Source of the DNA: an uncultured Bacteroidota bacterium
GTDB lineage: Bacteria; Bacteroidota; Bacteroidia; Flavobacteriales; Flavobacteriaceae
NCBI GenBank assembly: GCA_902622595.1
Contig: CACNQM010000001.1
Location: 248,001 to 312,000 of the forward strand
Direction: 5' to 3'
DNA length: 64,000 nucleotides
Shown here: piece by piece, positions 39,431 to 47,874 of the stretch
Position numbering within the stretch: the first letter of the stretch is position 1
Layout: each line of letters opens with the position of its first letter
Program-made: the position numbers and the translations under genes
Notes under the pieces: generated by a model
Told to the model about the DNA's origin: nothing
Databases searched by the model: none
The model's input: the letters and a program-made list of their open reading frames with translations, nothing else

Positions 39431-40067
39431 CAAAAATTGTAGGCCAATTCCCACTTGTGCTAACATCTGTCATTGATCCTAAAATAATTTCAGGCCCATT
39501 AACACCATCAACTGATATAACTTTATTTTCTTGATCAAGCAAGTCTTTGTTCTGATCAAAAAGTACTATGTCTTTTTTAACTTTTACTTCAAATACTGGT
39601 ACTTGATATCCATTTTTATCTATAATGTCAGCCTTTATGGAAAACTCTGAATCAGTACCGTTAATTGGTACTTTAGCCATCATTTTATAGGATTCATTAT
39701 TTCCAAATAGAGAGTCTTTAACAGAAACAAATCCCAATGTATCAACTATTTCAATTTCTTTTAACATATCAATTCTATAAGTTCTATTATACTCTAGATA
39801 AGACGAGTCTCTCTTTTCAATTACAGTGAAAATACCATTATCAATAAAATTAACTAAGCTATCGAAATTATTTGCATAAAAACCATTAACATCCTTATGA
39901 GCAATTTGAGCCGTCCTAATATCTTTTAATCTGTTAATGACTTTAGTGTATCTTTCATTTTTTACTTGATTAAACTTTATAGGCCCATTAATTGAGCTGT
40001 ATATTTGTGAAGCAAAAAATATTGATAAAACCCATAAAAATAATTCTAAAGCACGTTTTTTATTCAT
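39402..40067 (-). CDS. Membrane-anchored pilin-like hypothetical protein
   Basis: 221-residue protein with one N-terminal membrane segment (about residues 7-26) and an exported remainder. After the membrane helix comes RLKDIRTAQIAHKDVNGFYANNFDSLVNFI, which resembles the N-terminal helix and early loop of pseudopilins, where a processed protein enters a fibre. No clear prepilin peptidase site (Gly-Phe before the helix) is present. The remainder is a beta-rich domain of unknown fold. It heads a run with DUF3822 and rsmD. Function unknown. Confidence 0.7.
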   Translation of the reverse strand: MNKKRALELFLWVLSIFFASQIYSSINGPIKFNQVKNERYTKVINRLKDIRTAQIAHKDVNGFYANNFDSLVNFIDNGIFTVIEKRDSSYLEYNRTYRIDMLKEIEIVDTLGFVSVKDSLFGNNESYKMMAKVPINGTDSEFSIKADIIDKNGYQVPVFEVKVKKDIVLFDQNKDLLDQENKVISVDGVNGPEIILGSMTDVSTSGNWPTIFDAKNKDENQ

Positions 40068-40089
40068 CTTAGTATTTTTTTGATTTTAA

Positions 40090-40121
40090 CAAATCTACAA
40101 TTTTTTTTTTTCGTTAAACAA
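40090..40121 (-). promoter_or_regulatory. Promoter of pilin-like / DUF3822 / rsmD run
   Basis: On the minus strand the -7 element TAGATTTG (40097-40090) matches TAnnTTTG, and a TTG at 40121-40119 lies 21 bases upstream as -33. Expected start near 40085 gives an 18-base leader. It sits in the 89-base gap divergent from kdsB. Confidence 0.55.
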
Positions 40122-40156
40122 CATATAAATGAATTATATTAGAAAAATATTTACTA

Positions 40157-40879
40157 ATGAAAACTACAGCATTAATCCCTGCAAGACTTGAATCCGAAAG
40201 GTTTCCAAATAAATTAATAAAAAAAATTAATGGTATCCCGATTATCTTGAAAACTTACAGAGCAGCATTAGATACAGGCCTTTTTGAAAATGTTTATGTC
40301 GTTAGCGGTAATGATGAGATACTTGAGCTCATTAAGTCAGATGGAGGTAAGACCTTTAAATCTCAAAAAAAACATAATTCAGGTACAGACAGAATTGCTG
40401 AAGCAGCAATTAAATTAAATACTGATATTGTTGTTAATCTTCAGGGTGACGAACCATTTATTAATAAAAATGCTATTGAAAGTTTGATTAGATCATTTGA
40501 TGATAAAAGCGTTGAAATGGCCTCACTTATGACAAAGTTTGAATCATTTGAAGAATTAAACAATCCGAATAATGTAAAAGTAATAGTAGATAATAATCAC
40601 AATGCACTATACTTTTCTAGATTACCTATACCTCATGCTTCAAAAAACTTAATTGATTATAACCGTCATATTGGTGTATATGCATTTCTAAAACAATCTT
40701 TAATTGAATTTTCAAATTTAAAAAGACTAAATCTTGAAATTATAGAAAATCTTGAGGGAAATAGAGTTGTAGAAAATTCAAAAAAAATTAGGATGGTAAG
40801 TACTGATTTTCATGGATTATCAATAGATACACCTGAAGATCTTTTAAAAGCTGAAAAATTTATCTCTTTGAATGATTAG
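40157..40879 (+). CDS. kdsB: CMP-KDO synthetase KdsB
   Basis: Activates 3-deoxy-D-manno-octulosonate with CTP for lipopolysaccharide synthesis. The 240-residue protein opens with ALIPARLESERFPNKLI (nucleotide site) and has SGTDRIAEAA, NLQGDEPFI with the metal-binding Asp, and SIDTPEDLLKAE at the end. Length is typical. Its stop overlaps the plsC-like start by 8 bases. Presence of the gene shows that the organism makes KDO-containing LPS or lipooligosaccharide. Confidence 0.95.
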   Translation: MKTTALIPARLESERFPNKLIKKINGIPIILKTYRAALDTGLFENVYVVSGNDEILELIKSDGGKTFKSQKKHNSGTDRIAEAAIKLNTDIVVNLQGDEPFINKNAIESLIRSFDDKSVEMASLMTKFESFEELNNPNNVKVIVDNNHNALYFSRLPIPHASKNLIDYNRHIGVYAFLKQSLIEFSNLKRLNLEIIENLEGNRVVENSKKIRMVSTDFHGLSIDTPEDLLKAEKFISLND

Positions 40880-41405
40880 AATTTTATCAAAGTTTATTTT
40901 AAATAAAATTATTGGATGGAAAGTAATTGGTTGCTTGCCAACAAACGAAAAATATGTTATTGCTGTAGTCCCTCATTCAAGTTATTTTGATCTCATAATT
41001 GCTGTGCTGATAAGAACTTATTCAGGTTTAAAAATAAAATTTATTGGAAAAAAAGAATTGTTCAATCCAATTACCTCTTTTTTATTTAAGTTTCTTGGTG
41101 GAATTCCAGTTGACAGAACAAAAAAATTAAATATTGTAGATGAAGTTGTTAACCTATTTAAATCGGGTAAAATAAAAATATTAGCAATAGCTCCAGAGGG
41201 TACAAGAAAAAGAGTTGAAAAATGGAAAACAGGATTTTATTATATAGCTCTAAAAGCAAATCTTCCAATACTAATGGTTTCTTTTGATTACATGAGAAAA
41301 GAGGTTAAGATTAATAATAAATTTTATCCAAGTGGAGACATTGATAAAGATTTTATTGAGCTTGAAAAAAAAGTTAATGATGTTGTTATAAGGAATACTA
41401 TTTAA
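40872..41405 (+). CDS. PlsC-like lysophospholipid acyltransferase
   Basis: 177-residue membrane-associated acyltransferase of the 1-acyl-glycerol-3-phosphate family. The catalytic H-x4-D motif is PHSSYFD (His35, Asp40), and the substrate motif is APEGTRKR. It is shorter than typical PlsC (about 240) because the N-terminal membrane helices are almost missing. This short form is a frequent flavobacterial type. Translation is coupled with kdsB, suggesting an envelope-lipid role. It ends immediately at the convergent yebC stop. Confidence 0.86.
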   Translation: MIRILSKFILNKIIGWKVIGCLPTNEKYVIAVVPHSSYFDLIIAVLIRTYSGLKIKFIGKKELFNPITSFLFKFLGGIPVDRTKKLNIVDEVVNLFKSGKIKILAIAPEGTRKRVEKWKTGFYYIALKANLPILMVSFDYMRKEVKINNKFYPSGDIDKDFIELEKKVNDVVIRNTI

Positions 41406-42119
41406 TCAATAGTTTTTCATATTATGATAAACATTTTGGACATCTTCATCATCGTCAATCATATTTATTAGTTTTTCAACTTTTTGTCTTTCTTCCTCAT
41501 TTAGATCTTTTGTGGTTATGGCTTCTCTCTCGAATTCACTTGAAGAAATTTCAATTTTTCTTTTTTCCAATTCTTTCTGAATAGATCCAAAATCTTCAAA
41601 CTTGGCTGTAATGCTAATTTCATTTTCAATATTACTTAATTCAATAGCTCCAAAATCAATTAACTCAAGCTCAAGTTCTTCAATATCTATTCCATCATTT
41701 TTTATTTGAAAGAAACAATGGTGATTAAATAAAAAATCAACCGATCCAGAAGTTGCTAAGCTACCATCACATTTATTAAAATAGCTTCGTATGTTTGCAA
41801 CAGTTCTATTGTTATTGTCTGTTGCAGCTTCTATAAGAATAGCCACTCCATGAGGAGCATATCCCTCTAATAATACTTCCTTAAAATTTTCTGTGCTTTT
41901 TTCAGAAGCTTTTTTAATAGCTCTTTCAATATTTTCTTTAGGCATATTGGCTGCCTTTGCATTTTGTATTATTGCTCTCAATCTTGAGTTTGATGATGGA
42001 TCTGGTCCAGAATCTTTTACAGCAATTATAATATCTCTACCAATTCTTGTAAAGGTTTTAGCCATGTTAGACCATCTCTTCATCTTTCTGGCTTTCCTAA
42101 ATTCAAATGCTCTTCCCAT
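41406..42119 (-). CDS. yebC: YebC/TACO1-family protein
   Basis: 237-residue member of the YebC/PmpR family, cytoplasmic proteins assigned roles in transcription regulation and in translation of difficult sequences. The N-terminus MGRAFEFRKARKMKRW and segments RAIIQNAKAANMPKENIERAIKKA and AATDNNNRTVANIRSYF are diagnostic. It lies 2 bases after gcvT and closes the long minus-strand run that starts at clpC. Nothing truncated. Confidence 0.93.
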   Translation of the reverse strand: MGRAFEFRKARKMKRWSNMAKTFTRIGRDIIIAVKDSGPDPSSNSRLRAIIQNAKAANMPKENIERAIKKASEKSTENFKEVLLEGYAPHGVAILIEAATDNNNRTVANIRSYFNKCDGSLATSGSVDFLFNHHCFFQIKNDGIDIEELELELIDFGAIELSNIENEISITAKFEDFGSIQKELEKRKIEISSSEFEREAITTKDLNEEERQKVEKLINMIDDDEDVQNVYHNMKNY

Positions 42120-42121
42120 TA

Positions 42122-43195
42122 CTATATAAAAGGTGTATTTGCCATTATAGCCTTCATAAACTTGTCTCTTATTTTGATATAAATATTCTCATCATCTAAA
42201 TACTTTACATCAACATAAGCAAGGCCAATTCCAATTTTTAATATGGGTGAAAATGTTCCAGATGTAACACTTCCAATTAATTCTTTTTCTAAGTTATAAA
42301 TCTCATATCCATTTCGTGGAATAGATTTTTGAATTAGCTTAAATCCAATGAGCTTTTTTTTAATTCCAGATTTAATCTGTTCTTCAATATTATTACTACC
42401 GATGAAATTTGTTTCAGTCTTAGTAATCCATTTTAAATTTGCTTCTATTGGGGAAGTATCTTCATTAATATCATTACCATATAGGCAATACCCCATCTCA
42501 ATTCTAAGGGTATCTCTAGCTGCAAGTCCAATCGGTCTTAAATCATATTTATCATTTGAAAATAAAGTATCCCAAATTTTTAAAGCTTTTTTGTTTGGAA
42601 TATAAATTTCATATCCTCCGGAACCAGTATATCCTGTTTTTGAAATTAATATATCTTCAATTCCAGCAAATTCACCGATTAAAAAGGAGTAGTTTTTTAA
42701 AGTTGATAAATTTTCCTCCGTATATTTTTGACACAATGATTCAGCCTCTGGTCCTTGAATTGCAAGAAGTGAAATATCATCTGATAAATCAGATATTGAA
42801 CAATTAAATTTTTCATTAATACTTGTTATCCATTTCCAATTTTTTGAAATGTTAGATGCATTAACTACCAACAAAAGTTTATCAGTATCTAATCTGTAAA
42901 CTATTAGATCATCAATAATTCCCCCAGACTCATTAGTTAAACAATTATATTGTGCTTTGCCAACCTCAATTTTTGAGATATCATTAGAACATAAATGCTG
43001 GACGAATTCAAGTGAATTTAATCCTGAAATTTCAAATTCACCCATATGGGAAACATCAAATATCCCAACTTTATTTCTTACATGAATATGCTCTTCATTA
43101 ACAGATGTGTAGCTTATTGGCATCATATATCCAGCAAAATTGACAATTTTTGCATTAAGCTTTTTATGTCTATCAAAAAAAACGGTTTTTTTCAT
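42122..43195 (-). CDS. gcvT: Glycine cleavage system T protein
   Basis: Aminomethyltransferase that passes the methylene group from the H-protein aminomethyl-lipoyl arm to tetrahydrofolate. The 357-residue protein begins with VFFDRHKKLNAKIVNFAGYMMPI and has FDVSHMGEFEISG, GYTGSGGYEIY and GLAARDTLRIEMGYCLYG, all standard. The H and P proteins are elsewhere. It follows thrC with an 8-base gap. Confidence 0.95.
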   Translation of the reverse strand: MKKTVFFDRHKKLNAKIVNFAGYMMPISYTSVNEEHIHVRNKVGIFDVSHMGEFEISGLNSLEFVQHLCSNDISKIEVGKAQYNCLTNESGGIIDDLIVYRLDTDKLLLVVNASNISKNWKWITSINEKFNCSISDLSDDISLLAIQGPEAESLCQKYTEENLSTLKNYSFLIGEFAGIEDILISKTGYTGSGGYEIYIPNKKALKIWDTLFSNDKYDLRPIGLAARDTLRIEMGYCLYGNDINEDTSPIEANLKWITKTETNFIGSNNIEEQIKSGIKKKLIGFKLIQKSIPRNGYEIYNLEKELIGSVTSGTFSPILKIGIGLAYVDVKYLDDENIYIKIRDKFMKAIMANTPFI

Positions 43196-43203
43196 TTAAA
43201 TAA

Positions 43204-44508
43204 TTAAACTCTACTCAGTAAAAAATCTTTCAATTCAGAGTAGTTCTCAATTGATAATGACTTTTTTTCTTTATTAAGAATATCTTTGATTGATTTAGGA
43301 TATTTAATACTTGTTTTTATACTATTCTCAACTACATCTTTAAATTTTATACAATGTGCAGTTGAAATAAAAATTCCATTAACATTACTAATTTTATTCA
43401 CATCCATATATTTCTTCAATCCAAGGTAACCAACAGCTGAATGTGGACAAGTTAAATAATCAAAAGAATTATATAATAATCTCATTACATCCTCAGTTTC
43501 AGTATCATTAAAACTGAAGCTAGATACATTTTTTCTTAACCTTTGCAGATCAGAGTTAAATATTTTTTGAATTCTTATAAAGTTGCTAGGGTCAGATACA
43601 TCCATTGCATTTGATATTGTTTTCTTTGTGGAATGTGGCTCATAAAGGCCTTCTTTAATATATCTTGGAATTGTATCATTTACATTAGTAGATGCAATAA
43701 AGTGATGAATGGGCAGGCCCATTGATTTACTCAATATTCCAGCACAGATATTTCCAAAGTTTCCACTAGGTACAGAAAACAAATTATCCTTTTTATTATT
43801 TATTTTTTTATATGCTAGAAAATAATAAAACATTTGTGGAAGCCATCTGGCTACATTAATCGAGTTTGCCGATGTTAAGGCAATTTTTCTAATAATCTCT
43901 TCATCGTTAAACGCCTTTTTTACCATTGATTGACATTTGTCAAAATCTCCTTCAACCTCAATAGCCTTAACATAATCACCGTTAGTTGTTATCTGTCTCT
44001 CTTGAACTTTACTAATTTTGCCTTTAGGATATAATATACAAACCTCTATATCTTTTGTACCACTAAAGCCTTTAGCAACAGCCCCTCCAGTATCTCCAGA
44101 TGTGGCTACTAATACGGTTATTTTTTTTGAACTATAACTACTTTTAAAGTAGTCTAAACATTGAGCCATAAATTTTGCACCAATATCTTTAAATGCTAAT
44201 GTTGGACCGTGAAATAATTCAAGTGAATAGATAGAGTCTTCAATTTTTTTTAGTGGAATTTTAAATGATATAGTATTATTTATAATCTCAATTAACTTTT
44301 GTTTTGGGATTTCATCTCCAACGTATTTATTCATGACTTCGTAACATATCTCTACATCGTCAATGTTTTTAATAGATTCAATAAAATCTTTTGAAAGAAT
44401 TACTTTTTCTTGTGGAAAATATAAACCTTTATCTGGAGCTAAACCATTTATAACTGCTTTCATAAAAGAAGTGGGGGATGAATTATGATTTAGGCTATAA
44501 TATTTCAC
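43204..44508 (-). CDS. thrC: Threonine synthase
   Basis: PLP enzyme that converts O-phosphohomoserine to threonine. The 434-residue protein has the PLP-binding Lys107 in TLAFKDIGAKF, the phosphate/PLP loop ATSGDTGGAVA and SGNFGNICAG. Length is typical for the long form. The ATG overlaps the thrB stop (ATGA), placing it third in a thrA-thrB-thrC series. Confidence 0.96.
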   Translation of the reverse strand: MKYYSLNHNSSPTSFMKAVINGLAPDKGLYFPQEKVILSKDFIESIKNIDDVEICYEVMNKYVGDEIPKQKLIEIINNTISFKIPLKKIEDSIYSLELFHGPTLAFKDIGAKFMAQCLDYFKSSYSSKKITVLVATSGDTGGAVAKGFSGTKDIEVCILYPKGKISKVQERQITTNGDYVKAIEVEGDFDKCQSMVKKAFNDEEIIRKIALTSANSINVARWLPQMFYYFLAYKKINNKKDNLFSVPSGNFGNICAGILSKSMGLPIHHFIASTNVNDTIPRYIKEGLYEPHSTKKTISNAMDVSDPSNFIRIQKIFNSDLQRLRKNVSSFSFNDTETEDVMRLLYNSFDYLTCPHSAVGYLGLKKYMDVNKISNVNGIFISTAHCIKFKDVVENSIKTSIKYPKSIKDILNKEKKSLSIENYSELKDFLLSRV

Positions 44509-45434
44509 TTACTCTCTATAATTTTTATTCCACCACTATTTACCTTGGATATAAATCCATCAAAATCTATATCCATTGAGTTGTAATGATCAGAAATTTT
44601 GTCTAATATATTGTTGGAAGTGACACGATTGTTTGATAAAGAAAAAATTGATGGGCCTGAACCTGATATTCCTGCTGCAATAGAGCCACTCAGTTTTGAT
44701 ATCATTTTTATTTTTTCAAATTCAGGTATTAAAACAGCTCTATCTGGTTCAACAACTTGGTCAATAACTGACCTTGACATTAAATCATAGTCTTTTGAGT
44801 AGAGACTACTTACAAATGATCCTAAATTAGCAGATTGTTGAGTCATCTTTTCAATTTTAACCTTTTTTTTAACAACTTTTCTTGAGTCTGCTGTCTTAAT
44901 TTCAATATTTGGTCTAACGATAACCACTTCAAGGTCTTCTGGAGTTGGAAGTGGAATTATATCTAAATCATCAATTGTTCTAACTAAAGTAATCCCCCCA
45001 AAAATAATAGGTGCAACATTGTCAGCATGATATGCTCCACTAACAAACTTTTCACCTTCCATTGAAAATTTTACTAAATCAAGAAGACTAAATGGTGAAT
45101 TAAGAAGCTGATTAATTGCAAATACTGTCCCTGCTGAGCTTGCAGCTGAACTTCCTATTCCACTTCCAGGTTTAATTCCTTTATTTATCTCAATTTCAAA
45201 GCCATGATCTAAATTAATTTTACTCAGTAATGATTGAGCAGCAATTCCTGACACATTCTCATTTATATCTTTAGTTAAATCAAAACCACTAATTGACTTA
45301 ATTGTTACACCTTTCTTACCTGTTTTTGAAACTGTTATCTCATCACCTCTACTTTCAAGGCACATTCCAAGGATATCATAACCACAAGACAAATTTGTGA
45401 TACTACCTGGAGAAAATACCTTAATGCTTTCCAT
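44505..45434 (-). CDS. thrB: Homoserine kinase
   Basis: GHMP-family kinase that phosphorylates homoserine. From ATG 45434 the protein is 309 residues and starts ESIKVFSPGSITNLSCGYD, the proper GHMP N-terminus. The ATP loop PGSGIGSSAASSAG follows near residue 90. An open frame extends 31 codons upstream, but it is antisense-like filler inside thrA with no family match. The start overlaps the thrA stop by 14 bases. Confidence 0.95.
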   Translation of the reverse strand: MESIKVFSPGSITNLSCGYDILGMCLESRGDEITVSKTGKKGVTIKSISGFDLTKDINENVSGIAAQSLLSKINLDHGFEIEINKGIKPGSGIGSSAASSAGTVFAINQLLNSPFSLLDLVKFSMEGEKFVSGAYHADNVAPIIFGGITLVRTIDDLDIIPLPTPEDLEVVIVRPNIEIKTADSRKVVKKKVKIEKMTQQSANLGSFVSSLYSKDYDLMSRSVIDQVVEPDRAVLIPEFEKIKMISKLSGSIAAGISGSGPSIFSLSNNRVTSNNILDKISDHYNSMDIDFDGFISKVNSGGIKIIESK

Positions 45435-47874
45435 TCTCTTGACTAGCTTTAATAATATCAGCAAAAACTCCTGAGGCAGTAAATTCACCTCCAGCACCAG
45501 CTCCTTTAACAACAAGGGGAGATTCACTATATCTATGTGTGTAAAATACAGTTATATTATCTGAACCGACTAAATTATAGAAAGGATGATCTGGAGGAAC
45601 AGACTCAAGACCTACACTGGCTTTGCCTTCATTTAGTTTTGCAACAAATTTTAATCTACAATTCCTTTTTTTAGCTTCATTTAAAAGTTTATTAAAATGA
45701 TTGCTATTTTCTTTAAGTGATAATAAAAAATCATCTTTATTTTTTGTATTAATTGAACTAATTGGTAAAAAATGATTTTTTTTGACATCATCAAACTCTA
45801 TATTGTAACCACCTTCTCTTGCAAGAATTAATATTTTCCTGGAAACATCAATTCCACAAAGATCAATTTTTGGGTCAGGCTCGGTAAATCCTAAATCAAC
45901 TGCTTTTGAAACAATATCATGGAAAGTGTCAGGTTCTTTAAAGCTATTGAAAATATAGTTTAGTGTACCAGATAGCACAGCCTCTATCTTTATTATTTTA
46001 TCCCCAGAATTTATAAGATTATTTAGGGTGCTTATAACTGGTAATGCTGCACCAACATTTGTTTCATAAAAAAAAGGAGAGTTGTTATTCCTTGATAAGG
46101 ATTTTAATAATTCATAATTAGAGTAGTCTACTGAATTTGCAATCTTATTACAAGTTACTATACCAACACCATTTTTAAGATATTTACTATATGTTGAGGG
46201 TATTACCTCACTAGCTGTATTATCAACAAATAAGCTATTTCTAAGATTTAACTCTAATATTTTATTTTGAAAATCATTAAAATTTGCTTTTGATTTTGAT
46301 TTATCCAAAAGTTTACTCCAATTATTAAGATCAATTTCTGAATCAGAAATAACCATTTTCTTTGAATTAGAAATACCCAGAACTTTTAAATTTAGCTTTA
46401 AATTCTGAGCAATATATTTTTTTTGAACATTAATTTGTTCCATTAAATACCCACCTACATTTCCTACACCAGTTATAAATATATGTATATCCTTAAGATT
46501 ATCTTCAAAAAAAGTTTCATGAAGAGAGTTTAATGCTTTGCTAGTATTTTTTTTATCAATTATAATTGAAATATTTCTCTCTGATGCACCTTGAGCAATT
46601 GCTCTGATATTAATATTGTTATGCCCTAATGAACTAAAAAGTTTGCCACTAATCCCTTTTTTACTTTTCATCTTATCACCAACAATAGCAATATTTGATA
46701 AATTATTTTCTATGTGAGCTTTATTAATTCTTTTTTGAGATATTTCAAATTCAAATTCCTTATCAATCACTTGTTTGGCAAGTTTTGCATCATCTGAGTT
46801 AACAGCAATACAAATTGAGAACTCTGATGAAGCTTGAGTAATCATAACAACATTTATTTTATAATTTGATAAAGACTCAAAAAATCTTTTTGAAAAACCA
46901 GGCACCCCAACCATTCCAGAGCCTTCAAAATTAATTATAGAAATATTCTCTATGTGGCTAATTCCCTTTACTACCTCATCTTCATCTAATTTTGTTGAAT
47001 TTGAAATACAGGTTCCATCTGCATCTTGATCAAAAGTATTTTTAATATATACAGGAATATTCTCTTCAATTAGAGGTTGAAGAGTAGGAAAATAAATAAC
47101 TTTAGCACCAAAGAATGATAACTCCATAGCTTCTTTATATGAAAGAAATTGAATTGGTAATGCTTTTTTCACAATTTTTGGGTTTGCACTAAATACTCCA
47201 CTAACATCTGTCCAAATCTCTAAAGACTTAGCATTACAATATTTTGCATATATTGCTGCTGTATAATCAGATCCACCTCTTCCAAGATTTGATGTTTCAC
47301 CTGACTCATCTGAACAAATATATCCAGGTGCAATGATCATTTTTGAAATTGAAAAGTCCAAATTATTCTTAATATTTATAGATGATTTTTCACCATCTAA
47401 AACTTCATTTTCATTAACTTCTTTTGTAAAAATTAAATCCTTTGAGTTTACATAATTTATTTCAAAGCCTTTCTGAACTAGTATTTCATAAATAATTTTA
47501 CTAGATAATAACTCTCCTAATGTTAAAACTTTTGAAACGGTCTTTTTTGTTACTTCATCTATAGTTGAAATTGCATCAAGAATATCTTCTAGTTGATTTA
47601 AATTTTCTTTTAAAAAACTTTTTAAAGAGCTTTGACCATTAAGATCTGATAAATTATTAATTACCTCTAAATGTCTCTCCTCTATTACATTTATAACATT
47701 GTCAGTAGATTTCCCCTTAAGACTAAGACATTCTTGCAAAAGATTAGTTATTCCACCCAAAGCTGAAACGACAATCAGTAGATTATCATTTCGGTTACTG
47801 TTCAAAATTGAAATTACGTTAGATATTGATTCTGAGTTAGCGACTGAAGTGCCGCCAAATTTTAAAACTTTCAA
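45421..47874 (-). CDS. thrA: Fused aspartokinase / homoserine dehydrogenase
   Basis: Bifunctional enzyme for the first and third steps from aspartate to threonine. In the 817-residue chain the aspartokinase domain (1-290) begins KVLKFGGTSVANS and contains GRGGSDYTAA. Two ACT domains (about 310-455) can bind the feedback inhibitor. The homoserine dehydrogenase domain (from about 462) starts with the dinucleotide loop ITGVGNVGGYL and has NVGAALPVI and GTLNYIFN. The start is TTG at 47874, overlapping the clpC stop by 4 bases (TTGA). Being expressed behind clpC ties it to a protease/chaperone promoter. Confidence 0.95.
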   Translation of the reverse strand: MKVLKFGGTSVANSESISNVISILNSNRNDNLLIVVSALGGITNLLQECLSLKGKSTDNVINVIEERHLEVINNLSDLNGQSSLKSFLKENLNQLEDILDAISTIDEVTKKTVSKVLTLGELLSSKIIYEILVQKGFEINYVNSKDLIFTKEVNENEVLDGEKSSINIKNNLDFSISKMIIAPGYICSDESGETSNLGRGGSDYTAAIYAKYCNAKSLEIWTDVSGVFSANPKIVKKALPIQFLSYKEAMELSFFGAKVIYFPTLQPLIEENIPVYIKNTFDQDADGTCISNSTKLDEDEVVKGISHIENISIINFEGSGMVGVPGFSKRFFESLSNYKINVVMITQASSEFSICIAVNSDDAKLAKQVIDKEFEFEISQKRINKAHIENNLSNIAIVGDKMKSKKGISGKLFSSLGHNNINIRAIAQGASERNISIIIDKKNTSKALNSLHETFFEDNLKDIHIFITGVGNVGGYLMEQINVQKKYIAQNLKLNLKVLGISNSKKMVISDSEIDLNNWSKLLDKSKSKANFNDFQNKILELNLRNSLFVDNTASEVIPSTYSKYLKNGVGIVTCNKIANSVDYSNYELLKSLSRNNNSPFFYETNVGAALPVISTLNNLINSGDKIIKIEAVLSGTLNYIFNSFKEPDTFHDIVSKAVDLGFTEPDPKIDLCGIDVSRKILILAREGGYNIEFDDVKKNHFLPISSINTKNKDDFLLSLKENSNHFNKLLNEAKKRNCRLKFVAKLNEGKASVGLESVPPDHPFYNLVGSDNITVFYTHRYSESPLVVKGAGAGGEFTASGVFADIIKASQENGKH

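Noticed and set aside
45435-45527. Longer N-terminus of homoserine kinase
   Set aside because: Leucine-rich filler in a shifted frame of thrA; GHMP family N-terminus begins at 45434.
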